Shown here: piece by piece, positions 1 through 8,400 of the stretch
How positions within the stretch are numbered: position 1 is the stretch's first letter
Layout: each line of letters opens with the position of its first letter
Source: CAXXOK01 sp036759125
GTDB taxonomy: Bacteria > Bacillota > Clostridia > Christensenellales > Aristaeellaceae
NCBI GenBank assembly: GCA_036759125.1
Contig: DAIOVG010000063.1
Location: 1 to 13,460, forward strand
Reading direction: 5' to 3'
Length of the DNA stretch: 13,460 bases
Position numbers and translations under genes: made by a program
The notes under the pieces: generated by a model
Told to the model about the DNA's origin: nothing
Seen by the model: the letters and a program-made list of their open reading frames with translations, nothing else
Database searches by the model: none

Positions 1-978
1 CTGGTGTGCCGCAGCGATCACGAGCTGCCGTTTGAAGTCCGCGAGAAAATCAGCATGTTCTGCAATCTTCCCGTGGAACGTGTGTTCCAGAACCTCAACG
101 CAAGCTCGCTGTACGAGGTTCCACTCATGCTGCACGAGGAGGGTCTGGACGCGCAGGTAGTAAAGCTTCTCGGGCTGGATTGCCATGAGGCGGATATCAC
201 CGAGTGGAGTGCCATGGTCAACCGCCAGCTGCAAAGCAAAGATACTGTCACGATCGGTCTCGTCGGCAAATATGTTGAGCTTCCCGACGCCTATCTGAGT
301 GTAGTCGAAGCGTTAACCCATGGCGGCATCCACCACGGTGTGAAGGTGAAAATCAACTGGATTCCCGCTGAAACGGTTACGCCGGAAAACGTGGAAGAAA
401 AGCTCAAAGGCGTCAACGGCATCGTGGTACCGGGCGGCTTTGGCTCTCGTGGACTGGAAGGCAAGATGAACGCGATCCAATATGTTCGTGAGAATAATAT
501 TCCGTTCCTGGGCTTGTGTCTTGGCATGCAGATGGCGGTGATCGAGTTTGCCCGCCATGTGCTGGAACTGCGCGATGCACATACTTCAGAAGTGGATCCG
601 CATACCACGTATCCTGTGATTGACCTGATGGCCGGTCAGGATTTGGAAAACCTCGGCGGAACCATGCGCCTTGGCAAGTATCACTGCGTGATCGCGCCCG
701 GCACGAAGAGTGAAAAGGCATATGGTGAGACCAATATTTGGGAACGTCATCGTCACCGTTACGAATTCAATAACGAATATACAGATCGCTTTCTCGCCGC
801 CGGTATGGTCATGGCCGGTCGCAACCCGGAGCGCAACTTAGTGGAGATTATTGAGCTGCCAAATCATCCGTTCTTTGTCGGCGTACAGTTTCATCCGGAA
901 CTGAAAAGCCGTCCCAACCGTCCGCATCCGCTATTTCGGGATTTCATCGGTGCAGCAGTGAAAAACAAAGCCGAATAA
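1..978 (+). CDS. pyrG: CTP synthase, C-terminal part (5' end outside window)
   Basis: CTP synthase makes CTP from UTP, ATP and glutamine, the last step of de novo cytidine nucleotide synthesis in the cytoplasm. The reading frame is open from base 1, so only about the last 325 residues are here, out of roughly 540 in the usual protein. The first residues (VCRSDHELPF) match the end of the synthetase domain. The class I glutamine amidotransferase domain follows: the oxyanion loop PGGFGSRG, the nucleophile elbow GLCLGMQ (Cys codon at 517-519), the conserved RHRHRYE segment and the FHPE motif near the C-terminus that carries the catalytic His and Glu. The domain looks intact and ends in TAA. The gene converges on mltG, with a two-way terminator between them. 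The family assignment is secure; only the missing N-terminus is unknown. Confidence 0.97.
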   Translation: MVCRSDHELPFEVREKISMFCNLPVERVFQNLNASSLYEVPLMLHEEGLDAQVVKLLGLDCHEADITEWSAMVNRQLQSKDTVTIGLVGKYVELPDAYLSVVEALTHGGIHHGVKVKINWIPAETVTPENVEEKLKGVNGIVVPGGFGSRGLEGKMNAIQYVRENNIPFLGLCLGMQMAVIEFARHVLELRDAHTSEVDPHTTYPVIDLMAGQDLENLGGTMRLGKYHCVIAPGTKSEKAYGETNIWERHRHRYEFNNEYTDRFLAAGMVMAGRNPERNLVEIIELPNHPFFVGVQFHPELKSRPNRPHPLFRDFIGAAVKNKAE

Positions 979-994
979 TCTGCGAAATTAACAT

Positions 995-1027
995 AAAACA
1001 GCCGCATCCAAGGATGCGGGTGTTTTT
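995..1027. terminator. Bidirectional rho-independent terminator between pyrG and mltG
   Basis: CCGCATCC (1002-1009) pairs with GGATGCGG (1012-1019), closing on a very small loop. On the + strand it is followed by a T-rich run (TGTTTTT, 1021-1027). On the - strand it is followed by TGTTTTA, because the + strand has AAAACA at 995-1000. The A and T flanks can also pair with each other, which lengthens the stem past one mismatch. It sits between two converging genes and can serve as terminator for both. Confidence 0.9.
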
Positions 1028-1036
1028 GCTGTCGGG

Positions 1037-2230
1037 TCAGTTCGATTCCTGCTCCTGATCATAGGCTTCCCATAATGGTTTGTAAATGGCGACAGCCGCA
1101 TTGTGCTCTTCCAGCGTCTTGGAAAACGCAAGTTCGCCCGATGCGGGATCCTTGGCGCAGAAATAAAGATACTGTTCGGCAACAAACACCGTGTCAGGGT
1201 ATAACGCAGCACGGATGGCATCCGGCGATGGATTGCAGATCGGGCCAAGCGGCAAGCCCTTATGGAGATAGGTGTTGTACAGGGAATCAATCGCAAGCTC
1301 GCTGGTTGTCAGCACCATGCGACGCTCACCGGTAAGGTAGTTGACAGTTACGTCGCTGCCGAGCGTCATCCCTTTTTTCAACCGATTATGAAACACTGCC
1401 GACACGCGGGCGAAGTCTTCGGTCTTGGCTTCCCGTTCAATCATCGATGCCAGGGTCAGTACCTGGTCCATGGTCATCCCAATTTCGGTGGCGCGTTCCT
1501 GCCATGCGTAGTCAAACACTACATCGGTCTGATCCAGAAGCTTCTTAAGAAGCGCGGCAGGTGTTGTATCTGTATAGATTTCATAGGTGTTTGGCGCTAA
1601 GTAGCCTTCCAATAAATATTTTCGCTGCGAAACATTTGCAGTTGCTAGCACATCGCGAATGAAGTAGTAGTCAGAAAGGCCGTCGCCAGATCTGCACAGT
1701 GACAAAAACGCCGTGGTATCCTTGAAAATGCCTTCTTCTTTCAGCATGTCAGCGACGTCTTCCACTGTCCAGCCTGGAATGATAGTAATCATTGCGGTCA
1801 GCGGTTTGCCGTCGCCTGTGGTGAGCAGCTCGGCTATCTCAAAAACGTTCATATTCTTTTTAATGATATAGTCGCCCGCCTGAATCTTCTGCCCGAAGCC
1901 GACAAAGTCGCAGTAGTACTTGAATACTGAATCGTTTCGAATCAGCCCCTGTGTTTCGAGGTTCTTGGCCACGCGCGTCAGGCTTTGCCCACTGGCGATG
2001 GAAAAAGGAATTTCCGTAGCATCCTCAATATCGACAGCACTGAAGTAATTGTTGTTGATCGTATTGAAAAGACCGCTTAGCAACCCAAACACGAGCACAA
2101 TCGCCGTTGCGACGATCAGTACAGATCGAAGTACGCGCCATAGAGAGGCATACCAGTAAAACCCATACTGGCGATCCTCCTGGTGCGGCTCTTGATTGTA
2201 TTCCTCGTAAATATCGCTGCGGCGTGCCAT
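1037..2230 (-). CDS. mltG: Endolytic murein transglycosylase MltG (YceG family)
   Basis: MltG is a membrane-anchored lytic transglycosylase that cuts growing glycan strands and helps set their length. The 397-residue protein has a polar N-terminus, one membrane segment at about residues 35-56 and then an extracellular part. A LysM-like subdomain lies around residues 75-165 (IPGWTVEDVADML). The YceG catalytic region follows, with LEGYLAPNTY (208-216), LASMIEREA (260-268, holding the presumed catalytic Glu), FHNRLKKGMTLGSDVTVNY (280-298) and YNTYLHKGLPLGP (318-330). Length and motif order fit the family. The ATG at 2230 has AGGAGG (2235-2240) only 4 bases upstream, and this site overlaps the TAG of the preceding ylbF-like gene. 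It is the last gene of the - strand operon and ends before the shared terminator. No alternative identity is likely. Confidence 0.95.
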   Translation of the reverse strand: MARRSDIYEEYNQEPHQEDRQYGFYWYASLWRVLRSVLIVATAIVLVFGLLSGLFNTINNNYFSAVDIEDATEIPFSIASGQSLTRVAKNLETQGLIRNDSVFKYYCDFVGFGQKIQAGDYIIKKNMNVFEIAELLTTGDGKPLTAMITIIPGWTVEDVADMLKEEGIFKDTTAFLSLCRSGDGLSDYYFIRDVLATANVSQRKYLLEGYLAPNTYEIYTDTTPAALLKKLLDQTDVVFDYAWQERATEIGMTMDQVLTLASMIEREAKTEDFARVSAVFHNRLKKGMTLGSDVTVNYLTGERRMVLTTSELAIDSLYNTYLHKGLPLGPICNPSPDAIRAALYPDTVFVAEQYLYFCAKDPASGELAFSKTLEEHNAAVAIYKPLWEAYDQEQESN

Positions 2231-2238
2231 GCGTCCTC

Positions 2239-2595
2239 CTACATGCCGGGAAGCTTAATGTCCAGCTCGGCAGCCTGGGTGATGGTCTGGAAGACCTCGC
2301 TGAGCATCTGCTGCAGACGAATCTGCGCCATAAAATACTGCGAGATGCTCGCGTTCATCATCAGGAGCCCTGACATTTGCTGAAATCGCTGCACGTCGTC
2401 AGCCGTTGAATCAGCGCCGGTCACGGCGGCCATTTGCAGCTTGGTTTGCAAGCGCTGGTACTCATCAATCAGCGCTTTATTGGTTGTGTCTGCCATGACG
2501 GCATCTTTGATTTGCTTGTAAACGGCGTATTCGTCACTCTTGCGGATGGCCGCAGCCAGCTGCGCGGACGCTGTTTGAATCTCGTAGTTTGCCAT
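2239..2595 (-). CDS. YlbF/YmcA family protein
   Basis: This 118-residue, helix-rich soluble protein fits the YlbF/YmcA family (Com_YlbF). The match is the amphipathic N-terminal half, with a short-residue helix (SAQLAAAIRKSDEY), a second helix (VYKQIKDAVMAD) and the EYQRLQTKLQ segment near residues 45-54, followed by a Q/M-rich helical C-terminal half. In Bacillus subtilis, YlbF works with YmcA and YaaT in a complex that affects RNase Y-dependent mRNA processing, competence and sporulation. Neither partner is in this window, so that role is only suggested by family. The ATG at 2595 has GAGG (2603-2606) 7 bases upstream. The gene starts 14 bases after the yfcE-like stop, and its own stop lies inside the mltG ribosome binding site, so it is clearly within the operon. 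I cannot tell YlbF from YmcA by eye. Confidence 0.82.
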   Translation of the reverse strand: MANYEIQTASAQLAAAIRKSDEYAVYKQIKDAVMADTTNKALIDEYQRLQTKLQMAAVTGADSTADDVQRFQQMSGLLMMNASISQYFMAQIRLQQMLSEVFQTITQAAELDIKLPGM

Positions 2596-2609
2596 ATGCT
2601 TGCCTCGGT

Positions 2610-3161
2610 TCAGGCGTGTAACGAACGGATGACCGACCCGTCAAACGCCTTGATTTCAAATCGATCGTTATCCCAGTCAAGCGTCATGTAGCTTTTGGGC
2701 TGACCCTCATGCGGCAGCGCGGCCGAACCGGGATTGATGTAAGTGACGCCTGCATGCTCCTCCGTGGTATTAATGTGGGTATGTCCGTGAATAATAAGGT
2801 CACCGGAGGAAAGCTGGGGCATATTGTGGATGTTATACAGGTGTCCGTGCGTAATGAACGCGATATGGCCGGAGTGGAGGGGAAGCATGGTATAGTCCGC
2901 CATGATGGGGAAGGACAAAACCATTTGATCGACTTCCGAGTCGCAGTTGCCGCGCACAGCCAGCGGTTTGACCGCCAGCTTGTTCAGCGCGTCAGAAACT
3001 GCCATGGGGCTATATTCGTCGGGCAGGGGATTGCGTGGACCGTGATACAGCAGATCGCCAAGCAGAATCAGCCTGTCGGCCTTTTCGGTCTCAAGCTGTT
3101 GAAGGATGGCCTTGCAGGCCGCAAACGAACCGTGGATATCGCTGGCAAATAAAAACTTCAT
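2610..3161 (-). CDS. yfcE: YfcE-type metallophosphodiesterase
   Basis: This is a calcineurin-like metallophosphoesterase. The E. coli relative YfcE hydrolyses phosphodiester bonds in a Mn-dependent manner; its physiological substrate is not settled. The 183-residue protein carries every metal-binding motif in order: DIH (8-10), GD (35-36), RGNCDSEVDQM (70-80), THGH (104-107) and GHTH (126-129), then NPGS (143-146). The segments HGPRNPLP and RGNCDSEVDQM are very close to E. coli YfcE as I recall it, which supports the YfcE subgroup over the shorter MJ0936-type enzymes. I chose the ATG at 3161 because AGGAGG (3168-3173) lies 6 bases upstream and because the protein then begins with the first beta strand (MKFLFASDIHG). 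An ATG at 3206 would add 15 residues unlike the family and would lie inside xth. Confidence 0.92.
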   Translation of the reverse strand: MKFLFASDIHGSFAACKAILQQLETEKADRLILLGDLLYHGPRNPLPDEYSPMAVSDALNKLAVKPLAVRGNCDSEVDQMVLSFPIMADYTMLPLHSGHIAFITHGHLYNIHNMPQLSSGDLIIHGHTHINTTEEHAGVTYINPGSAALPHEGQPKSYMTLDWDNDRFEIKAFDGSVIRSLHA

Positions 3162-3167
3162 CGGGAT

Positions 3168-3173
3168 CCTCCT
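3168..3173 (-). promoter_or_regulatory. Ribosome binding site that decides the yfcE start
   Basis: AGGAGG on the - strand, 6 bases before the ATG at 3161. It shares base 3173 with the TAA stop of xth (3173-3175), so termination of xth and initiation of the yfcE-like gene are adjacent. It argues against the longer frame that starts at 3206. Confidence 0.88.
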
Positions 3174-3931
3174 TACGTAAGGTCGAGCGTCAGGGTCACG
3201 GGGCAATGGTCGCTGCCGAAGATCTGGTCTTCTATATCGGCGTCAATCACCTTGCTTGCAAGCCGCTCGCTGACCAGAAAATAATCAATACGCCAGCCAA
3301 CGTTCCGGTCCCGCGCCATCATGCGGTATGACCACCAGGAATATCGGTCAACTTCATCGGGGTGCAGCAAACGGAAGGTGTCCACAAATCCTTTGGACAG
3401 GAGCCGCGTCATCTTTTCGCGTTCCTGTGGGGTGAATCCGGCGTTGGCCTCATTGGTTTTCGGGTTTTTCAAGTCAATTTCCTTGTGCGCCACATTAAGG
3501 TCGCCGCAGACGATCACGGGTTTCTTTGCATCCAACGCCTTCAGGTAATCCGCAAACGCTTCCTCCCAGGTCATGCGGTAGTCAAGCCGCTTGAGTTCAT
3601 TTTGACTGTTTGGCGTATACACAGTCACCATATAGAATGCAGGATATTCCAGGGTAATGACCCGGCCTTCCTGATCGTGCTCCTCGATTCCGATACCGTA
3701 AACAACGCTCATCGGTGTGTGCTTGGTAAAGATCGCTGTGCCGGAATAGCCCTTTTTTACCGCGCTGTTCCAGAACACCTGATATCCGTCCGGGTTCAGG
3801 TCAATCTGGTGGGGTTGAAGCTTGGTTTCCTGTACGCAGAAGAAGTCCGCGTCCTTGGACTCAAAATATTCCATGAATCCCTTATTCATACAGGCTCTCA
3901 GGCCGTTAACATTCCATGATACAAACTTCAT
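3173..3931 (-). CDS. xth: Exodeoxyribonuclease III / AP endonuclease
   Basis: This enzyme of the Xth/ExoA/APE1 family cuts DNA 5' of abasic sites and removes 3' blocking groups in base excision repair, using Mg. The 252-residue protein covers the whole exonuclease-endonuclease-phosphatase fold: MKFVSWNVNGLR with Asn7, CVQETKLQ with Glu35, VYTPNSQ (104-110), GDLNVAH with Asp144 and Asn146, WRIDYFLVS with Asp216, and the C-terminal GSDHCPV with Asp241 and His242. All catalytic residues are therefore present. The length and the LRACMNKGF stretch are typical of the ExoA/XthA group. The ATG at 3931 has AGGAGG (3937-3942) 5 bases upstream and an extended -10 promoter further up. It is the first gene of the tight xth-yfcE-ylbF-mltG run. 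The B. subtilis name would be exoA. Confidence 0.96.
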   Translation of the reverse strand: MKFVSWNVNGLRACMNKGFMEYFESKDADFFCVQETKLQPHQIDLNPDGYQVFWNSAVKKGYSGTAIFTKHTPMSVVYGIGIEEHDQEGRVITLEYPAFYMVTVYTPNSQNELKRLDYRMTWEEAFADYLKALDAKKPVIVCGDLNVAHKEIDLKNPKTNEANAGFTPQEREKMTRLLSKGFVDTFRLLHPDEVDRYSWWSYRMMARDRNVGWRIDYFLVSERLASKVIDADIEDQIFGSDHCPVTLTLDLT

Positions 3932-3956
3932 ACTTACCTCCTGTGTCGGTTACAAT

Positions 3957-3969
3957 ATGATACCATCAT
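3957..3969. repeat. Short palindrome overlapping the xth -10 box and start site
   Basis: ATGAT (3957-3961) and ATCAT (3965-3969) form an inverted repeat with a 3-base centre. It covers most of the -10 box and the predicted start site. It could be an operator half-site pair, but it is short and AT-rich, so chance is a real possibility. Confidence 0.35.
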
Positions 3970-3993
3970 AGCATATAAACAAAACGTCAACAA
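3965..3993 (-). promoter_or_regulatory. Extended -10 promoter for the xth-yfcE-ylbF-mltG operon
   Basis: On the - strand, TTGTTG (3988-3993) and TATGAT (3965-3970) are 17 bases apart, and the TATGAT is preceded by TGC, an extended -10 (TGn). Transcription would start near 3958, giving a leader of about 27 bases before the xth ATG. The region lies between the mnmE stop (4018) and xth, and I saw no terminator there, so read-through from mnmE is also possible. A TTGACG at 3985-3990 overlaps the -35 but would leave only 14 bases of spacing. Confidence 0.68.
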
Positions 3994-4017
3994 TCGCATG
4001 GAAAGACTGTTACAGGT

Positions 4018-5367
4018 TCATTTTCCAACACAGAAGGAAGAAAAGATTTCGTCCAGCAGCTTGTCGTCCACACTATCGCCCGTGATGCGGCCCAAAAGCC
4101 ATAACGCTTCCCGCAAATCGACGGCGATCAGATCCAGCTGCGTACCGTCTCTGAGTGCTTCAATAGCCAGAGTAAGCTTTGCAGCCGCTTGCTGTGCCAA
4201 TGCAATATGGCGCTGATGTGTGAGCATATCTTCGCGCGGCTGTGTCAAGAACTGGGAAAGGTACGTGAGAACCTGCGAAAGTCCAATTCCGTTCTTTGCG
4301 GATATCGAAAAGACGGGAACATGTTTTTCGGCTTTGATATATTCGACAGTTAGAACAGGCGGTTGATCTTCCTTATTTAAAAGCACAGCGCTGGGGCAGC
4401 GCAGTTTCATCGAAAGCAGCTCATGCTCCGCTTCGTCCAACGGTTTGGTTGCGTCGATTAACAAAAGCGCTACGTCGGCATTATCAATAACCTGCCTGGC
4501 GCGCTGTACGCCAATGATTTCCACAGCATCGCTGCTGTTGCGCAGGCCCGCGGTGTCCAGCAGAAACACCTGTAAGCCGTTGAGGGTAAAGCTGCCTTCC
4601 AGCACGTCGCGTGTTGTGCCTGGTATATGGGTAACAATGGCGCGGTCTTCCGCAAGCAATGCATTGAACAGCGTGCTTTTCCCGGTGTTTGGCGAGCCAT
4701 ACAGCGCAACGCGCAGGCCGGACCGTAAAATTCGCGAGGCCCGCTCGTTCGCTGCGGAGCGCAGTTTACCTGCAAGGGTTTCCAGTCCGCAAAGGAGGGA
4801 GGCGGTAGCTTCGTCTTCACCGATTTCCTCCGGATAATCTATATAGGCTTCCACGCCTGCAATCAGTTTGATCAGCTCATTTTGCGCTTCCGCAATGAAA
4901 CGGCTTGCCCCGCCGGACAACAGCGCTTCCTGGCTTTTTAACGCCGCTGCTGAGCGCGCGCCGATGATACCCATGACAGCCTCGGCCTGCGCCAGATCAA
5001 TGCGGCCGTTCATAAACGCCCTGCGGGTAAATTCACCCGGTTCGGCAGGCCTTGCGCCTTGCTCTATAAGCAGTTTCATCACAATCGATGCGGCGGCATG
5101 TCCGCCGTGAACGTGCAGCTCACAAACGTCCTCCGCCGTATAGCTGTGTGGAGCGGCCATGACCACGCCCATGGCCTCGTCAACAGTATCGTTGTTTTGA
5201 TCGACCACAATGCCGTGCATCAGTAAATGATCGGGAAACGGCGGCCTGCGGCCGGACGCATGAAACACAGAGGTGAACAGCACAATAGCGTTTTCACCGC
5301 TGATTCGCACGATTGCGATTCCGCCCTCGCCCGGCGCTGTTGCAACGCCTGCTATGGTATCCGACAT
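4018..5367 (-). CDS. mnmE: tRNA modification GTPase MnmE (TrmE)
   Basis: MnmE works with MnmG to place an aminomethyl or carboxymethylaminomethyl group on U34 of certain tRNAs, using GTP, a folate and FAD. The 449-residue protein has the N-terminal folate-binding domain (DTIAGVATAPGEGGIAIVRISG; HGGHAAASIVMKLL; PGEFTRRAFMNGRIDLAQAEAV, written as separate motifs). The G domain follows, with P-loop GSPNTGKST (224-232), GTTRD (250-254), DTAG (271-274), NKED (331-334) and SAK (356-358). The C-terminal helices end in FCVGK, holding the conserved catalytic Cys446. I chose the ATG at 5367 because GGGGAG (5376-5381) is 8 bases upstream. A GTG at 5376 would add three residues but overlaps that site. 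It diverges from addB and is not next to mnmG, jag, yidC or rnpA within this window. Confidence 0.97.
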   Translation of the reverse strand: MSDTIAGVATAPGEGGIAIVRISGENAIVLFTSVFHASGRRPPFPDHLLMHGIVVDQNNDTVDEAMGVVMAAPHSYTAEDVCELHVHGGHAAASIVMKLLIEQGARPAEPGEFTRRAFMNGRIDLAQAEAVMGIIGARSAAALKSQEALLSGGASRFIAEAQNELIKLIAGVEAYIDYPEEIGEDEATASLLCGLETLAGKLRSAANERASRILRSGLRVALYGSPNTGKSTLFNALLAEDRAIVTHIPGTTRDVLEGSFTLNGLQVFLLDTAGLRNSSDAVEIIGVQRARQVIDNADVALLLIDATKPLDEAEHELLSMKLRCPSAVLLNKEDQPPVLTVEYIKAEKHVPVFSISAKNGIGLSQVLTYLSQFLTQPREDMLTHQRHIALAQQAAAKLTLAIEALRDGTQLDLIAVDLREALWLLGRITGDSVDDKLLDEIFSSFCVGK

Positions 5368-5375
5368 CGCTGTCA

Positions 5376-5381
5376 CTCCCC
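5376..5381 (-). promoter_or_regulatory. Ribosome binding site that decides the mnmE start
   Basis: GGGGAG on the - strand lies 8 bases before the ATG at 5367. The in-frame GTG at 5374-5376 touches this site and has no other site of its own, so the ATG is preferred. Confidence 0.75.
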
Positions 5382-5395
5382 AAATCGTCTTTTCT

Positions 5396-5430
5396 GTGAT
5401 ATCATATCATATAGAGAACTGACAACGCAA
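5396..5430 (-). promoter_or_regulatory. Probable mnmE promoter in the mnmE/addB divergent region
   Basis: On the - strand, TATGAT (5401-5406) lies 18 bases from TTGCGT (5425-5430). A second reading is TTGTCA (5420-5425) 18 bases from TATCAC (5396-5401). Either would start transcription about 20-30 bases before the mnmE ATG. The boxes overlap one another, so I cannot choose between them. A + strand promoter for addB must lie in the same 77 bases or upstream; TATAGA (5410-5415) could be its -10, but I see no good -35 for it. Confidence 0.42.
5397..5412. repeat. AT-rich palindromic core between mnmE and addB
   Basis: TGATATCA (5397-5404) is a perfect 8-base palindrome, followed by a repeat of the ATCATAT unit (5401-5407 and 5406-5412). 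It sits within the shared promoter region of two divergent genes, which is where an operator would be expected. It may equally be overlapping -10 boxes for the two directions. Confidence 0.35.
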
Positions 5431-5431
5431 A

Positions 5432-5437
5432 AGGAGG
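5432..5437 (+). promoter_or_regulatory. Ribosome binding site that decides the addB start
   Basis: AGGAGG lies 7 bases before the ATG at 5445. A TTG at 5439 is in frame but only 1 base from this site, too close to be used. Confidence 0.85.
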
Positions 5438-5444
5438 GTTGCGC

Positions 5445-8400
5445 ATGGGAAATATACGTGTTCTCACGGCCCGTCCGCATCGACTCCTGCCAAAGATAGT
5501 GCAAACAATCGGAGAGCTTCACAGCGAGGGGAAAGAGTGTCTCTTGCTCGTTCCCGAGCAATTTACATTGCAGGCCGAGCGCGAAATTCTTACACGCCTG
5601 AAGCTGCCGGGACTGTTTTATGTTGAAGTTATGTCGCCTACACGGCTCAGGCACCGTGTAACAGAAGCCGTTGGAACGGACGAGCGCGTACCGCTGTCCG
5701 CCGCCGGGCAGCAGATGGCGGTCAGCTTCGCATTGGAACAGTGCCGGGATCGACTGAAATTCTATCAGGCATCCGTCAATCGGCGCGGATTTGCACAAAA
5801 GCTGACGGCGCTGATTTCTGATATGAAACGCGGCGGACTGGAACCCGAAGCCCTGATGCAGTACGCTGATAATTTACCAAACGGTATGCGCAAGGAAAAA
5901 CTCAATGATCTGGCCTTGCTATATTCACAGTACCGTGAAACGCTGAAGGATAAGCTGGGCGACAGCGACGATCTGAACCTGTATGTCACCAATCATCTTG
6001 CGGAAAGCGGCGTTGTCGCCGGAAGGCACGTATTCTCTTACGGGTTTGACGCCATGTCAGAGCAGATGATCGTTCTATTGTGCGCAATCGGCAGCAACTG
6101 CGAAAGCCTGACAGTTGGACTCATCTGCGACACAAGCTATGCAGCGGATGAGGCGCTGTATCAGCCCGTGCGGCAGAGCATCGCGCGCTTTCGTATGGCG
6201 CTGGAGACGCATGGTCTGGATTTGAGTGAAACACCCGTTCCCAAAGAAACGCTCCGTCACGCACCGGCAATCAGTTTTTTGGACGAGGTACTGTTCTCCT
6301 ATCCACATCGGAGATTTGAAGGCGAGCAGAACAGTGTGTATCTGTCGCAGTTCCTTTCGCCGTTTGAAGAAGCAACATTCGCTGCCCAAAAGATATTGCA
6401 GCTGAACCAGCAGGGTGTATCGCTTGAGCGGATCGCCGTATTTTACCCTGATCAGCACGGATATCCGTTTGCGGTCAGAGCCGCACTGGCGGACAGCGGG
6501 CTTCCGTATTATACAGATGAAAAGCTCCCGGCATTCTCTCATGCGCTGGTCTGCTATCTCATGGCGGCGCTGCGCTGTATTTCTGACGGATATAAGAACG
6601 AAGATATGTTTGTGCTGCTGAAAACCGGATATGCTAAGATCGGATTTGACGATGCCAGCTTTTTGGAGAATTACGCGCGCGAATTCGGCATTGACCGCAG
6701 CCGTTGGCTGACGCCGTTCAAACTCGGGGACGACGTTGTCTGCCGGTATGCCGAAGCGCTTCGGCGCGATGTTGTTCAGCCGCTTGTCGAGGCTCGTGAA
6801 ATGCTCGTGCGGGCAAAGGATACCGCACAATCACTCAGCGCCGTTATGCACCTGCTTACCAGCGTGGACGCATATGAGACATTAGGGCAGGAAGAAGATG
6901 CATTAGTCGCGGAGAATCTTCTGGTTCGGGCTGGACAAAACAGCCAGATTTGGCAGATGATTCTGGAGCTCATGGATCAGCTGATGATTTTATCCAACGG
7001 CAAGAGAATTCCCCTGAACGCGATTGCGGACAGGTTTGAGAGCGGTTTCTCCGCCATTTCACTGGCGGCGCTGCCTCCCGCAGCCAACATGCTGCATGCC
7101 GGCGTTCTGGGACACTCACTTTCCAGCGATGCGGACACTGTGTTTGTGCTGGGCATGAACGACGGCATTCTCTCCAAAAGCACCGAAAGCCTCCTGACTG
7201 AGAATGAGCGCGCGGAAACGCAGGAAGAGACGCAGTCCTTTTTGGGTATGACGGAGGATAGCCGCCTGGCATATGCAAAACTGGATATAAAAAGCGCGAT
7301 GACATTGCCGAAAAGCACACTGTATCTCAGCTATGCCAAGACCGATCCGGCGGGGAACGCGCTGCAGCCGTTGGACCTTGTGAATGATCTGGAAGAACAG
7401 CTGTTTGAATATCTTCCTGACGCAATGACGGCTGACGAAATGTTGCCGGTATCCTCCGGTCAGGCGATGTCTGTACTGAGCGATTTATTGCGAATGTATG
7501 CAGATGGTGATACGCAACCCCTCCCGGATCACTGGAAGAAGCGGCTTGGCACATTGTTGTCTTCTCCCAAAACTTCTGCACAGGCATTCCGGCTTATAAA
7601 CGCAGCTGGATTTCAGGTAGAATCCCTTCCGCTGACGCTCGAAACCGCCAAAGTGCTGTTTGGCGATCGCGCCCTGTCCGTCAGCCGCCTGGAGGATTTC
7701 GCCGCCTGCCCCTTCCGGCATTTTGTAACCTATGGTCTGCTGCCCGAGGAGCGCAAGGAGTGGGAAGTAACGCCCATTGAGCGCGGCAACTTCTTCCATG
7801 CCAGCTTGCAGCGATTTGCGCAAATCGCGGTAGCAACACCGCAGTTTCCAAACTGCACAATCGACGAATTGAAAGCAATGACCGATGCCGCCGCCGCGCC
7901 GCTGATTGACGAGCTGGAAAAGGGCCCGATGGGCGATGGGGCGCGCAGCCTTGCCTCGCTTGCACAGGCGCAGCGCGTAATCCAGCGAGCGTGCATGGCG
8001 GTGACCGAACATCTTGCATCCGGGGCGTTCCGGCTGGAAACAGCAGAATCAAGCTTCGGCTTTTCCGGGGAAGAGAGCTTCCCGCCTGTTGTGCTCCACT
8101 TGCCGGACGGTACGGAGGTTTCCCTGCATGGCAGAACCGACCGTATCGACCGCTACGACACGCCTGATGCCGTTTACCGGCGTGTGGTGGACTATAAAAG
8201 CGGGACCTATGCGTCGCTTGACGCATCACAGCTCTGGCATGGCCTGCAATTACAGCTGATCCTCTATCTGGACGCTGCGACACGTAACAAGGGCGATGCC
8301 AAGCCAGCCGGCGCGTTTTATTTTCATTTGTTTGATCCGCTGTCCAAAGCGGATGACACGCAGGCGGGCGCTGTGGATGTAGATATCCAAAAGCAACTGC

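Noticed and set aside
224..1036. Possible upstream regulatory attenuator or second gene near the end of pyrG
   Set aside because: The pyrG frame is continuous to base 978, and the rest of the gap is only the two-way terminator. pyrG attenuation signals would lie before the gene, outside this window.
3362..3919. A 185-codon open frame on the + strand across xth
   Set aside because: It is the antisense shadow of exonuclease III, whose catalytic motifs are complete on the - strand.
6075..6830. A 251-codon open frame on the - strand inside addB
   Set aside because: It is antisense to AddB, with no family motifs. AddB continues unbroken through it.
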